Part shown: positions 9,075-18,352 of the stretch, in pieces
How positions within the stretch are numbered: the first letter of the stretch is position 1
Layout: each line of letters opens with the position of its first letter
Assembly (NCBI RefSeq): GCF_040362915.1
Contig: NZ_AP029612.1
Location: 3,039,501-3,103,500 of the forward strand
DNA: 64,000 nucleotides
Source: Sediminibacterium sp. KACHI17
GTDB lineage: Bacteria; Bacteroidota; Bacteroidia; Chitinophagales; Chitinophagaceae
Direction of reading: 5' to 3'
Position numbers and translations under genes: made by a program
Notes under the pieces: generated by a model
What the model saw: only the letters and a program-made list of their open reading frames with translations
Databases searched by the model: none
What the model was told of the DNA's origin: nothing

Positions 9075-10247
9075 TTAGTTGACAGAGCGTATTTGCCCAT
9101 CTAATTTGCGGATGTAATAAAGTTTTTTGTTTTCCAGATAATCAACCGCATTGGGATTATTGGTGTAGGGCTTCACTGATTGAATATCGAATTCATTGAA
9201 TAATCTGAGACTTTTATCTGAAAGATTTTTCATCAATGAACCTTCATGCTTGATAAGCAATTTCGTAAACCGGTACATGGCTTCAAATCCTTTAAAAACC
9301 ATATCACTGGGTCTTCCGGAGAATTTATTTCTATAGTTATTGGTAATATCTAATCCTATTTTATCAGTTCTGATAAAATGATAAGGGGTAGTATAGACGA
9401 TCTCAACATTTTTATCTACTCCTCTTAAAGCATCCCAGGTTGGCATACCGATAGCAATACTTCTGTATTTTCTGGACTCGCTCAAAGACTTTACCAGGTT
9501 GATGCCGAAATTTTCATTCAAAGAACCACAGATCACGATATTTTGACGTGTACTATCAAGGTAACTGATCACTTCTTGAGTTGTAAAGCTGTCTGTTAGT
9601 TCTATCGTTTTTATTTTTAAGGGAACTGTTTTTGATGTTCTTGCTATTTCTCCGAAAGTATTTTGAATCATATCCTCAACTGCCCCTTTTCTTCTAAACA
9701 TGGTCATTGAACTAGTAGGGTACACTCTTTGTAAATAGCTGTAAATTCCTTCTAGATGTGTTCTCAGCGTTGGATTGATGAGAACGAAATAAGGATTTTC
9801 TGTTAGTCCGCCATCATTTGGGTAGGTAGATGAAATCAAAGGTATCTCATGCTCAAGTGCAAAATCAGCCAATGCTTTGATCTCGTTTCTGTTATTAAAA
9901 GAGGCAATGATCAATGATGCAGTTGAAAGCGAGGAATCGAGGGTCGCAGTACTCGTATTGCCTTTGATACTTTTCGAATCATACAATACCACTTCGATAG
10001 GTTGTTTTTCTGCATTGAGCGAGTCGATGGCCAGCATTACACCATTATAAAAATCTAAACCGGGCATCATATAACGCGGGAGTATTTGATTGCCCAAACG
10101 GTAGTTGCCATCTGCTGTGTAAGCCGAGTCAAGGTATACGGGTGCAAATACAGCGATCTTCCAGACTTTACCATTTTCTTGTGCATGAACTGCGAGAGCG
10201 CTCATGAAAATGCAGAATAAGAGTATGGTTTGTCTGAGTATACGCAT
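9075..10247 (-). CDS. Receptor-family ligand-binding (type 1 periplasmic binding) protein
   Basis: A 390-residue secreted protein. The chosen ATG at 10247 gives a clean signal peptide (MRILRQTILLF... ending HAQ at residue 23). A longer frame to 10319 would place 24 unlike residues before it and run into guaA. The mature part resembles type 1 periplasmic binding folds (ANF-receptor/amino-acid ABC transporter substrate-binding): FAPVYLDSAY, FYNGVMLAIDSL, and a central IIASFNNRNEIKALADFA segment. No permease or ATPase gene is nearby, so a classical ABC importer role is doubtful. It lies 28 bases after the guaA stop on the same strand, so co-transcription is likely. Confidence 0.75.
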   Translation of the reverse strand: MRILRQTILLFCIFMSALAVHAQENGKVWKIAVFAPVYLDSAYTADGNYRLGNQILPRYMMPGLDFYNGVMLAIDSLNAEKQPIEVVLYDSKSIKGNTSTATLDSSLSTASLIIASFNNRNEIKALADFALEHEIPLISSTYPNDGGLTENPYFVLINPTLRTHLEGIYSYLQRVYPTSSMTMFRRKGAVEDMIQNTFGEIARTSKTVPLKIKTIELTDSFTTQEVISYLDSTRQNIVICGSLNENFGINLVKSLSESRKYRSIAIGMPTWDALRGVDKNVEIVYTTPYHFIRTDKIGLDITNNYRNKFSGRPSDMVFKGFEAMYRFTKLLIKHEGSLMKNLSDKSLRLFNEFDIQSVKPYTNNPNAVDYLENKKLYYIRKLDGQIRSVN

Positions 10248-10275
10248 AGTGGTCTTACTATTCCAAAAATAATGC

Positions 10276-11811
10276 CTATTCCCATTCAATGGTAGCAGGT
10301 GGTTTACTACTGATATCATATACCACTCTGTTAATACCTCTCACATTGTTAATGATCTCATTTGAAACATGTGCAAGGAATTCGTAAGGTAAATGAGCCC
10401 AGTCAGCCGTCATGCCATCAACTGAGGTTACAGCTCTAAGTGCAACGGTAAATTCATAAGTTCTTTCATCACCCATTACCCCTACGCTCTTAACAGGAAG
10501 TAGAATAGCACCAGCTTGCCAAACATCTTTGTAAAGATCAAATGATTTCAATGCTTTGATGTAGATATCATCGGCAGCTTGTAACAATGCAACTTTTTCA
10601 GCTGTGACTTCTCCCAAAATTCTGATAGCCAAGCCCGGACCTGGGAATGGATGACGATTGATCATATCAGCTGGTATGCCAAGTTCCAATCCTACTTTTC
10701 TTACTTCATCTTTGAATAGATAACGCAAGGGTTCAACCAGATCCAAATGCATGGTATCAGGTAACCCACCCACATTGTGATGTGATTTAATGGTTTGAGA
10801 AGGACCGTGTACGCTCACGCTTTCGATAACATCAGGGTAGATCGTACCTTGTCCGAGAAATTTAACACCCGATACTTTTTTCGCTTCTTCCTGAAATACA
10901 TCGATGAATAGGCGGCCAATTACTTTTCTTTTGGCTTCGGGATCTGTTTTGTCTTTGAATTCATCATAAAAACGTTGACTGGCATCAATACCGGTTACAT
11001 TTAATCCGATGGTTTTATAGGTATCCAATACCTGTTTGAATTCATCTTTTCTCAGTACACCGTTGTCTACAAATATTCCGTGTAATCTATTTCCGATGGC
11101 TTTGCTGATAAGGGTTGCGGCAACGGTACTGTCAACGCCACCACTCAATGCCATGATCACATGATGATCACCGATCTGTTGTTTGAGTTGTTCTACTGTT
11201 TCATGTACAAAAGAAGCGGGTGTCCAGTCTTGTGAACATCCACAGATATTCACCAGGAAGTTTTTGATGATTTTCTTTCCTTCAGTTGAATGATATACTT
11301 CCGGATGAAATTGAATACCGTATAATGGACAGGTATCTGTTCCATTTTTTTTGAAGGCTGCAACAGGAATGCTTTCAGTAACGGCTGTGATCTCAAATCC
11401 ATCAGGCAAAGCCACAATGGAATCGCTGTGACTCATCCAGACCTGAGATCCATTGGCAACACCCATTAATAATTGGTCTTCTTTTAGCACTTCCATTTTT
11501 GCACGACCATATTCACGCTTATTGGATTTATCTACTCTTCCTCCAAAATTCTTGGCGGTCAGCTGTGCGCCATAGCATACACCTAGTACAGGTAATTTGC
11601 TGATCATTGTGGCAATGTCAACATTGGGTGCGTTTTCTTCATTGACGCTGAATGGAGATCCGCTTAAAATAATACCTTTTAAACCCGCTTCATATTGAAA
11701 GGGTTTATGAAAAGGGATGATCTCACAGTACACATTGGCTTCACGAACGGCCCTGGCTATTAGTTGGGTATACTGACTGCCAAAGTCAAGAATGAGGATT
11801 TTTTCTGTCAT
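10276..11811 (-). CDS. guaA: Glutamine-hydrolyzing GMP synthase
   Basis: A 511-residue GMP synthetase that converts XMP, glutamine and ATP to GMP. The N-terminal class I glutaminase has the nucleophile C79 (GVCYGAQ) and the H169/E171 dyad (FHPE). The ATP-pyrophosphatase P-loop SGGVDS is at 223-228. The protein ends with the conserved KPPATIEWE. The start is the ATG at 11811 ([14 protein letters not shown]); a further in-frame ATG at 11871 would add 20 atypical residues. A TACCTTCG box (one mismatch to the Bacteroidota -7 element) ends just before this ATG on the minus strand, suggesting a very short leader. Confidence 0.97.
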   Translation of the reverse strand: MTEKILILDFGSQYTQLIARAVREANVYCEIIPFHKPFQYEAGLKGIILSGSPFSVNEENAPNVDIATMISKLPVLGVCYGAQLTAKNFGGRVDKSNKREYGRAKMEVLKEDQLLMGVANGSQVWMSHSDSIVALPDGFEITAVTESIPVAAFKKNGTDTCPLYGIQFHPEVYHSTEGKKIIKNFLVNICGCSQDWTPASFVHETVEQLKQQIGDHHVIMALSGGVDSTVAATLISKAIGNRLHGIFVDNGVLRKDEFKQVLDTYKTIGLNVTGIDASQRFYDEFKDKTDPEAKRKVIGRLFIDVFQEEAKKVSGVKFLGQGTIYPDVIESVSVHGPSQTIKSHHNVGGLPDTMHLDLVEPLRYLFKDEVRKVGLELGIPADMINRHPFPGPGLAIRILGEVTAEKVALLQAADDIYIKALKSFDLYKDVWQAGAILLPVKSVGVMGDERTYEFTVALRAVTSVDGMTADWAHLPYEFLAHVSNEIINNVRGINRVVYDISSKPPATIEWE

Positions 11812-11929
11812 GCCGCGAAGGTAAATGAAATTTGGTGGTCTTGAGACCGTATAAATGGTCATAAAATCCACAGGAATGGTGATGGTTTCATAAGGCTTTT
11901 CAATAATTTCGGGTTCTTAAAATAACAAC

Positions 11930-12652
11930 ATGAGAATTCTCCTGGTAGCTATGGTCATTGTAACTATGGCAAACTCCTGCACATTTTTCGGATCCAAACG
12001 GGTAAAAGGGAATGGAAATATTACAGTGGAAGAAAGATCCGGTCTGGATGCAAATAAGATTCATTTAAAAGGGTTTATGGATGTTGAACTAACCCAAGGT
12101 GCAACTACCACGGTAAAAGTGGAGGCAGATGAAAATCTCCAGGAATATATCATCACTGAAATGGATCATGATGAATTGGTGGTTCGTATGAGGGGAAACT
12201 TCAATTTTATCACCAGTGAAAGATTAAAAGTGTATATCACCACACCTCGATTAGAGCAATTGAAATTATCTGGCTCAGGGAATATTGTGGGTACGAATAA
12301 ATTCACCGGTGCTGATCAGCTGAAATTAAGTGTATCAGGAGTAGGAGATTTGAAATTGGAAGCCAATACTCCGGAGTTGGATGCCAAGATCAGTGGAAGT
12401 GGATCTCTTGTACTTTCGGGTGAGACGAGGGACGCGAAAATTCAGATCAGCGGTATCGGAGACTGTAACGCTGAAGCACTGAAAGCAGAAAATGCCTCTG
12501 TAAAAATATCGGGTAGTGGAGATGTGAAAATATTTGCTGATAATAAACTAGATGTATCTATAAGTGGAATCGGTTCTGTGTATTATAAAGGAGAAGCAGT
12601 GGTATCCCAGAAAGTTAGCGGCAGTGGGGATGTCAAACGTTTACAACAATAA
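11930..12652 (+). CDS. Head GIN domain-containing lipoprotein (DUF2807, putative auto-transporter adhesin)
   Basis: A 240-residue protein with a short signal sequence and a probable lipidated C17 (MANSC). The mature part is a head-GIN/DUF2807 domain. After KRVKGNGNITVEERS come regularly spaced SGSG or SGIG turns (LSGSGNIVG, VSGVGDL, ISGSGSL, ISGIGDC, ISGSGDV, ISGIGSV, VSGSGDV), which indicate a right-handed parallel beta-helix. The domain is widespread in Bacteroidota, has no proven biochemical role, and is annotated as adhesin-like. It stands alone, with a terminator directly after it. Confidence 0.88.
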   Translation: MRILLVAMVIVTMANSCTFFGSKRVKGNGNITVEERSGLDANKIHLKGFMDVELTQGATTTVKVEADENLQEYIITEMDHDELVVRMRGNFNFITSERLKVYITTPRLEQLKLSGSGNIVGTNKFTGADQLKLSVSGVGDLKLEANTPELDAKISGSGSLVLSGETRDAKIQISGIGDCNAEALKAENASVKISGSGDVKIFADNKLDVSISGIGSVYYKGEAVVSQKVSGSGDVKRLQQ

Positions 12653-12657
12653 TGAAG

Positions 12658-12686
12658 AAAGGTAACTCTGCGGGTTACCTTTTTTA
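12658..12686 (+). terminator. Rho-independent terminator after the GIN-domain gene
   Basis: AGGTAAC (12660-12666) pairs with GTTACCT (12674-12680) across a 7-base loop and is followed by a T-run (TTTTTT). Confidence 0.85.
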
Positions 12687-12733
12687 TTCTTTGTAATTAA
12701 CCTTACGCCCCCGGAATTTTTAAAAGCTGATGT

Positions 12734-13921
12734 ATGAATTGGAAAGAAAGGATTTTATTGATCTTATTGGCAAGTGTCAACTTTACCCACATCCTCGACT
12801 TCATGGTCATGATGCCGTTGGGAAATTTCTTAATGCCCTACTTTAATATCTCTCCCGGACAATTCAGTGTGATCGTTGCGTCTTACAGTATCAGTGCAGC
12901 AGTATCAGGTTTTGCAGCTGCATTTTTTGTGGACGGATATGATAGAAAAAAAGTGTTATTATTTGGATATATCGGATTTACGATCGGCACTATTTGCTGT
13001 GGGATCGCTCCGACTTATTTACTGTTGTTGATCGCAAGAATAACTGCAGGTCTGTTTGGCGGTTTGATCGGTGCACAAGTATTAAGTATTGTGGCAGATA
13101 GTTTCCCTTATGAAAAAAGGGGACAAGCGATGGGTATTTTGTTTTCTGCCTTTTCACTGGCCTCTATCGTGGGAGTGCCTTCGGCTTTATATTTGGCAGG
13201 ATGGTTAGGGTGGCATGCTCCGTTTTTATCGATTGGCGGATTGGGGTTCATTATCATTCTTTTGTTGATGCGTTATCTGCCGTCTATGTCGGCACATATT
13301 CATGGTGAAAGAATAAAGCCAATGATCATGCTTAGAAATGTATTGACCAGCAGGGTTCAATTGGTTGCTTTAGGGCTTTCCGGAACTTTGATGTTGGGTC
13401 ATTTTCTGATCATCCCTTTTTTAAATCCATATATGGAGTTCAATGTAGGATTTACAGATACGCAGCGAAACATGATCTATATGGTTGGAGGTATCGCCAC
13501 TTTCATTACTTCACCATTGATCGGTAAGATGGCAGATAAATATGGAAAACACAACACGTTCATGTTCTTTGCATTGGTATCTCTGATACCCATTTTTCTG
13601 ATCACCAATATGCCTGCAATCAAATACTACTATGTATTGATGGTCACAGGTATCTGGTTTGTGTTAAGTACGGGAAGAGGTATTCCGGCACAAGCTATCA
13701 TCAGTAATGTTGTTCCGGCAGAGCAACGAGGAAGTTTCATGAGTTTCAATGGATCGATCCAGCAATTATTCTCTGGTCTTGCTTCATTGATCGCAGGTAT
13801 GATCGTTATCAGTAAACCGGATCATACGATCGTACATTATTCCTGGGTCGGATATCTTAGCATCATCATTGTACTCGCTTCGGTGTTTATTGCTAAGAAG
13901 CTGAGGGGGTATGAACAATAA
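12734..13921 (+). CDS. MFS transporter
   Basis: A 395-residue major facilitator protein with about 12 hydrophobic segments. The loop between TM2 and TM3 carries the MFS signature in the form VDGYDRKKVLLFGY, and the second half has the related IGKMADKYGKHNTF. The fold and length resemble the arabinose-efflux/DHA1 group of drug or sugar exporters. There is no neighbouring gene that would indicate the substrate. The stop is followed immediately by a heptamer-repeat hairpin that likely terminates the transcript. Confidence 0.88.
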   Translation: MNWKERILLILLASVNFTHILDFMVMMPLGNFLMPYFNISPGQFSVIVASYSISAAVSGFAAAFFVDGYDRKKVLLFGYIGFTIGTICCGIAPTYLLLLIARITAGLFGGLIGAQVLSIVADSFPYEKRGQAMGILFSAFSLASIVGVPSALYLAGWLGWHAPFLSIGGLGFIIILLLMRYLPSMSAHIHGERIKPMIMLRNVLTSRVQLVALGLSGTLMLGHFLIIPFLNPYMEFNVGFTDTQRNMIYMVGGIATFITSPLIGKMADKYGKHNTFMFFALVSLIPIFLITNMPAIKYYYVLMVTGIWFVLSTGRGIPAQAIISNVVPAEQRGSFMSFNGSIQQLFSGLASLIAGMIVISKPDHTIVHYSWVGYLSIIIVLASVFIAKKLRGYEQ

Positions 13922-13979
13922 AGACCATAGTCCATGGTTAATGGTCCATGGACTATGGTCTATGGTCTTTAAACCATGA
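13922..13979. repeat. Heptamer tandem repeat forming a long bidirectional hairpin (TCCATGG family)
   Basis: From 13924 the sequence reads in sevens: ACCATAG TCCATGG TTAATGG, then TCCATGG ACTATGG TCTATGG, then degenerate TCTTTAA ACCATGA. Because CCATGG is its own complement, the array folds: 13922-13937 is an exact 16-base inverted copy of 13946-13961 with an 8-base loop. It fills the whole gap between two convergent genes (MFS transporter and M14 peptidase). It can therefore serve as a bidirectional terminator, although the T-tract is short. Confidence 0.8.
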
Positions 13980-13980
13980 C

Positions 13981-15705
13981 CTACTTCAACCTAAACACCG
14001 GATACCTCATATGTGCCGGCTCGTAGTAGGGAGATTTCTTGTATACAAAGTCTAGCTGTGCATTTGCTGATGCTGCAAATTTTTCATCAGCTTTCTTTTT
14101 GGCCTCCAGTTCAGCCCTTAGTTCAGGATGTTCATTCAGGTAAGTTGCTGCAACATCTTCCCATCTATAGTTACTGTAACCTTCTTTTTGCTGGAGGATT
14201 GCATCAAAAAAGTTCCAGGAGAAATAACTATCATCTGTACCGGTTTCAAGCGTTTCTATCAGAAAACGATCTGCCGCTTGTCCGGTATAAATAATGTAGT
14301 CTCCTTTTAAAAATTTGATCTTTTCCGTTTGTTGTGACATGCGTATCCCTGATTGGCGATAATGCTTTTCAAAAGATCGGGTAGCAGTTCTGAAGTCAAC
14401 GACCCGAGATACTTCTACTTCAATCGATGTATCTTTTTTTAATCGTTGCATTTCTACTTTATTGATCGATAATCTGTCGATCACTTCATGCCATCCCTGT
14501 GGGATAATGTATGCAGTAGGTTTGCTGATCAATTGTTCTCCTTTGAAATAATTGTAGTACTTGATCTCTTTGGTATATGGTTTTGATCGGTCATAGTACA
14601 TCCTGTTCATTCCGGTAACTTCACTGATCTTTTGGGCAGAAGTATATCCCATGAATTTGATCTGATCAAATCGCGTAGTATCAACACGATAAGTTTGTGG
14701 AAATTCTTTTTGCTGCTTAACAGCTTCGATCGCTTTTTTTCTTGTTGTTTTAATACTAGCAGCTTGTTTGGTTCCTTCTTCAAGAAATGTTTGCATCAGA
14801 TCATAAGTGCTCTTAACACGCTGGTCATATGGCTTCAACATATGTGTTTCAGGCATGAAGGCCATGGTCTGAAATAAGGCAGCATAACCGCTGCTATAAC
14901 GCGGGGCATCATAGAAGGCGGTCCAGTTTCTTTCTGGATTACCTCCTTCAAAACTTACATAAGGGATCAGGTTCCAGTTTTTTTGCTCCATTCCTTTGTA
15001 TAGAGAGGGTTCGAAAACATCATGTAAATAGGCGCCCATCACAGGTCCCAATTTATTGTGCTGAGAAGTGAGTAGCGTCATCGTATGTTGGTAATCAGCA
15101 CCATCGCTGACATGGTTATCGACTAGTATATCCGGATTCAGGTAATGAAAGATCTTTGCAAACTCTTTTGCATTGCGACTATCATTTTTGATGAAATCCC
15201 GATTCAGATCAAGATTCTGCGCATTACCACGAAAACCATAGCTCTCCGGTCCGTTTTGATTCACCCTTGAAAAAGGTGTTCTGTTCAAGCTTCCTCCAAT
15301 ATTGTACACCGGAATGATGCCCAATACCACATTATCAGGCGCTTTGACCTTGCCTGTGGCCAGATCTCTTAATAACATCATACTGGCATCAATTCCATCC
15401 GGTTCTCCCGGATGAATGCCATTATTGATCATGATCACCAGTTTATTTTTTTTATGCCAGACTTCAGGATCGTGGGTGCCATCAGTACTGAACAGCACTA
15501 AATGCAAGGGATATCCGGCATCTGTAAGTCCGAATTGTTTGATGCGAATAGTAGAAAATGCAGCATCCAAAGAGGTATAATAACGGATACATTCTTCATA
15601 GGTAACGGTCTGTTTACCTCCGGATTGTTCGAAAATTGTTTGCCATTTCTGTGCAAATAATTGTTGAGACAGAAATAGTTGTAGTAGAAGCAGTGTTTTT
15701 TTCAT
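13981..15705 (-). CDS. M14 family zinc carboxypeptidase, secreted
   Basis: A 574-residue protein with a signal peptide (MKKTLLLLQLFLSQQLFAQ). The M14 zinc site is present: H98 and E101 (NNGIHPGEPDG) and H198 (DNHVSDG). The substrate-binding NRDF motif is at about 168-171. The enzyme should hydrolyse C-terminal residues from peptides, or amide bonds in the periplasm or outside the cell. The ATG at 15705 is chosen; the next upstream in-frame start is a TTG at 15714. The gene is divergent from the two-component operon 30 bases away, and a 15-base palindrome sits between the two starts. Confidence 0.87.
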   Translation of the reverse strand: MKKTLLLLQLFLSQQLFAQKWQTIFEQSGGKQTVTYEECIRYYTSLDAAFSTIRIKQFGLTDAGYPLHLVLFSTDGTHDPEVWHKKNKLVIMINNGIHPGEPDGIDASMMLLRDLATGKVKAPDNVVLGIIPVYNIGGSLNRTPFSRVNQNGPESYGFRGNAQNLDLNRDFIKNDSRNAKEFAKIFHYLNPDILVDNHVSDGADYQHTMTLLTSQHNKLGPVMGAYLHDVFEPSLYKGMEQKNWNLIPYVSFEGGNPERNWTAFYDAPRYSSGYAALFQTMAFMPETHMLKPYDQRVKSTYDLMQTFLEEGTKQAASIKTTRKKAIEAVKQQKEFPQTYRVDTTRFDQIKFMGYTSAQKISEVTGMNRMYYDRSKPYTKEIKYYNYFKGEQLISKPTAYIIPQGWHEVIDRLSINKVEMQRLKKDTSIEVEVSRVVDFRTATRSFEKHYRQSGIRMSQQTEKIKFLKGDYIIYTGQAADRFLIETLETGTDDSYFSWNFFDAILQQKEGYSNYRWEDVAATYLNEHPELRAELEAKKKADEKFAASANAQLDFVYKKSPYYEPAHMRYPVFRLK

Positions 15706-15707
15706 TA

Positions 15708-15722
15708 TTTTCAATTTGAAAA
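15708..15722. promoter_or_regulatory. 15-bp palindrome in a divergent start region (candidate operator)
   Basis: TTTTCAATTTGAAAA is a perfect 7-1-7 palindrome in the 30-base space between the M14 peptidase start and the response-regulator start. Its position suits a regulator controlling one or both genes, possibly the adjacent OmpR-type regulator itself. OmpR-type proteins usually bind direct repeats rather than palindromes, so the binding protein is uncertain. Confidence 0.4.
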
Positions 15723-15735
15723 TTTATTCAAAGTA

Positions 15736-16416
15736 ATGGAAAACCCGCATAGTATTCTACTGGTTGAAGATGAAGCCAAGCTTGGCCCAATTATTAGGGA
15801 TGAACTCAGGCGTCAGGGTTACCTGGTAGATTTGGCCATCGATGGAAAAGAAGCAGAACAAGCATTTCAAAATAAAGCATATTCAATTGTTTTACTCGAT
15901 GTGAATCTGCCTTATAAAAGTGGACTTGAGTTATGCAGAGAATTTAGGGCAGCCAATAAAACCATTCCCATTATCATGTTAACGGCCATCGGTCAGATAC
16001 AGGATAAAGTAGAAGCATTTGATTTGGGGGCAGATGATTATATCGTAAAACCTTTTCATTTTGAAGAACTGTTTGTTCGCTTAAAAGCCTTGCTAAAGCG
16101 AACAGATAAAGGTCAAGAAGACGAAAAGATCATCGTGGATGATCTTACCATCGACATGAAAAATAAGTCTGTGGTTAGGGCAGGCATGAATATCAACCTT
16201 ACTGCCAAAGAGTTTACATTACTGACTTTATTGGCACGTAACCGTGAACGCGTGATATCCAAGCAAGAGATTTTAGAGAAAGTATGGGACCTGACTTTTG
16301 ATACAGGTACTAATACCATTGAAGTGTACATCAGTTTTCTGCGTAATAAAATTGACAAACCTTTCGAACAAAAATTGATCCATACCAAACCAGGATTTGG
16401 TTATTACATCAAATAA
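15736..16416 (+). CDS. Response regulator transcription factor, OmpR/PhoB family
   Basis: A 226-residue regulator. The receiver domain has acidic E11-D12 (VEDEAKLG), phospho-acceptor D55 (LLDVNLP), and the conserved threonine and lysine in MLTAIG and DYIVKPF. A winged-helix DNA-binding domain fills about residues 130-226 (LTAKEFTLLTLLARN, ISKQEILEKVW, NTIEVYISFLRNKID). It is nine bases upstream of its kinase gene, so the two form one operon. The divergent peptidase gene is a possible target, but the stimulus is not readable. Confidence 0.94.
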   Translation: MENPHSILLVEDEAKLGPIIRDELRRQGYLVDLAIDGKEAEQAFQNKAYSIVLLDVNLPYKSGLELCREFRAANKTIPIIMLTAIGQIQDKVEAFDLGADDYIVKPFHFEELFVRLKALLKRTDKGQEDEKIIVDDLTIDMKNKSVVRAGMNINLTAKEFTLLTLLARNRERVISKQEILEKVWDLTFDTGTNTIEVYISFLRNKIDKPFEQKLIHTKPGFGYYIK

Positions 16417-16425
16417 ATTCAGAGG

Positions 16426-17799
16426 ATGAGTTTTAAACTCCGTTTTGCCCTTCGTTTTACAGCTGTAGTGGCATTGATCTTACTGAGTTGCTTTAGTGCA
16501 ATTTATTTTTTGTATGCAGACTTCCGTGAAGAGGAGTTTACCAAAAGGTTGCATCATGAAGGAGAAGAGTTTTACGGGTTTTATCAAAAGCAGCTTCGAT
16601 ATAAGTCACCGGTAGAATTGATTTTTTTTAATGAGATCCAAAAAAATATCCTGGCCGGTGAGCAAGTCGTCATACTTGATTCTGTTCAGAAGGTCATATT
16701 TGCGTATCCTGCTACTATACAACTTGGAACTTACCAACAAATGATCGCTGACCTCCAAGCGAACAAAGAGCTTGAACGTGCTGTAGGTAATCGATTCTAT
16801 GCCAATGTATATTTTCCAGCGGATAAGGTCAATGTAATTATTTCGGGTATTGATATCATTGGACAGGAGCAATTGTCAAGACTTTTCTGGATTTTATTAT
16901 TTGCTTTTGCGTTGGCATTAATGATCACGGGAATTCTTTCTTATTGGTTGAGCAGATCCTTTACAGCGCCCCTGCTTGAATTGGGAAAACAAATGGGGGA
17001 TATTACAGGAGTTGATTTGAAGAAAAGAATTCCGGAGAATGCTCAGGTTGCAGAAATCAATTTGATCGCAGGGAAGTTCAATGCAATGCTGGCAAGGCTT
17101 GAGAAGACATTTGAATTTCAAAGGAGTTTTGTGCATCATGCTTCCCATGAATTGAGAACTCCGTTAGCAACCATGTTATCGCATACAGAGTCGGCCTTAA
17201 AGAATCATCTGAGCGAAGAAGAATACAGAACTGTTCTTGCTTCTTTACAGCAGGATCAGGAGCGCATGATCGAACTCACCAACTCACTTTTATTGATCTC
17301 TCAATTTGAGCAACAGGGTTTTGACAAAACATGGCCGGTCTGCAGAGTAGATGAGATATTGTATGATAAGATCAGTATCAGTGTAAAAATGTTTCCGGAC
17401 ATTGGTATTTCATTGGTCTTTTCCAATACCCCATCTTCAGATGATGACCTGAATGTTAGGGGAAATGAAGCTTTATTAAAATCAATGTTCAGTAATCTGA
17501 TTCGGAATGGATATCTCTATTCTGTCAATAAGAAAGTAGAGATCATTTTGGAGTTCATCGAACATGATATTCTGGTACATGTTGAAACCAGAGGTGACCA
17601 TCTGAGCGAAGCGGAGCGGGAAAAAATCATGATTCCTTTTTTCAGGGGACAACAAGCGCGGCAAAAAGCTTCTGGGGTCGGATTGGGGCTAACCATTGTA
17701 CACCGAATCCTGAATATGCATAAAGGAAGTCTGACCTATACGCCGATGCCTAACCAAGTGAACCGGTTCACGGTTACATTACCAAAAGCTACCCCATAA
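16426..17799 (+). CDS. Sensor histidine kinase (HAMP, HisKA, HATPase_c)
   Basis: A 457-residue membrane kinase with TM1 at about residues 10-30, a periplasmic segment to about 150 and TM2 at about 152-175. A HAMP linker follows, then HisKA with the phospho-accepting H241 (HHASHELRTPL). The ATPase domain shows the N box (SNLIRNG) and the G2 box (SGVGLGLTIVHRI). The usual DxGxG motif is replaced by VETRGDHLSE, so the ATP lid is atypical although the rest looks active. It follows the response regulator after 9 bases and has AGAGG just before its ATG. Confidence 0.92.
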   Translation: MSFKLRFALRFTAVVALILLSCFSAIYFLYADFREEEFTKRLHHEGEEFYGFYQKQLRYKSPVELIFFNEIQKNILAGEQVVILDSVQKVIFAYPATIQLGTYQQMIADLQANKELERAVGNRFYANVYFPADKVNVIISGIDIIGQEQLSRLFWILLFAFALALMITGILSYWLSRSFTAPLLELGKQMGDITGVDLKKRIPENAQVAEINLIAGKFNAMLARLEKTFEFQRSFVHHASHELRTPLATMLSHTESALKNHLSEEEYRTVLASLQQDQERMIELTNSLLLISQFEQQGFDKTWPVCRVDEILYDKISISVKMFPDIGISLVFSNTPSSDDDLNVRGNEALLKSMFSNLIRNGYLYSVNKKVEIILEFIEHDILVHVETRGDHLSEAEREKIMIPFFRGQQARQKASGVGLGLTIVHRILNMHKGSLTYTPMPNQVNRFTVTLPKATP

Positions 17800-17802
17800 A
17801 AA

Positions 17803-17821
17803 AACCAGCCATAGGCTGGTT
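17803..17821. terminator. Shared bidirectional terminator (histidine kinase / rpsT)
   Basis: AACCAGCC (17803-17810) pairs with GGCTGGTT (17814-17821) across a 3-base loop. A-rich sequence on the left side becomes a U-tract for the minus-strand rpsT transcript. The plus-strand side has only a weak T-run. Confidence 0.75.
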
Positions 17822-17849
17822 CAATATATTCTAACGAAAAGCTTAAAAA

Positions 17850-18104
17850 TTAAGCAGTTACGTTTGCTTTCTTCGCTAATTTGCTCTTCAGGTTAGCAGC
17901 TTTATTCTTGTGGATGATACCACGCTTTGCTAACTTATCGATCATAGAAATAACGTTCGGCAGCCCTTCGGTATACGCTTTAACGTCTGTACCGGCTTTC
18001 AGGTCACGGATGGCGTTACGGGTAGTTTTACCATAATAACGGTTACGATCGCGACGCTTAGCAGCTTGTCTCACATCTTTCTTAGTAGCTGAATGATTTG
18101 CCAT
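17850..18104 (-). CDS. rpsT: 30S ribosomal protein S20
   Basis: An 84-residue basic protein, the normal length for S20, with the family start MANHSATKKDVRQAAKR and a lysine-rich C-terminus (KAANLKSKLAKKANVTA). It binds 16S rRNA early in 30S assembly. It is monocistronic, with its own -7 box upstream and a hairpin shared with the converging kinase gene downstream. Confidence 0.97.
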   Translation of the reverse strand: MANHSATKKDVRQAAKRRDRNRYYGKTTRNAIRDLKAGTDVKAYTEGLPNVISMIDKLAKRGIIHKNKAANLKSKLAKKANVTA

Positions 18105-18125
18105 TGTTCTTTTTTTTCAGGACGG

Positions 18126-18133
18126 CAAAGGTA
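18126..18133 (-). promoter_or_regulatory. Bacteroidota -7 promoter box for rpsT
   Basis: On the minus strand this reads TACCTTTG, an exact match to TAnnTTTG, 21 bases before the rpsT ATG. I do not see a clear -33 TTG at the expected spacing. Confidence 0.5.
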
Positions 18134-18352
18134 AGGACTTGAAACCAAAAGAGGAAATTTTTATCAAAAAAAGTCGAAGATCCCTGATTTAGAACCCAAT
18201 GTACCCTTCAGCCGGATATCTTGGCCTTATTTCCTCAGCATTCCTACCGGTTATTTTTCAATTGATTTTCGTCAAAATTTAGACATTTTTTCTGCCTTCA
18301 ATGACCGATATTTGCCAACCTGTTTATCAAACCAGTTGTACAATCTTTACAC

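Noticed and set aside
10248..10275. guaA and binding protein as an ABC import operon
   Set aside because: No permease or ATPase is nearby, so close spacing alone does not support an import system.
9075..10319. Longer version of the binding protein starting at 10319
   Set aside because: The extra 24 residues are unlike a signal peptide and overlap guaA coding; the ATG at 10247 starts a clean signal peptide.
13922..13979. Heptamer repeats as a CRISPR array
   Set aside because: Units are 7 bases without spacers and there are no cas genes in the window.
18105..18352. A possible small RNA or tRNA between rpsT and sucA
   Set aside because: No cloverleaf and no terminator; the region is explained by the rpsT promoter and the sucA leader.
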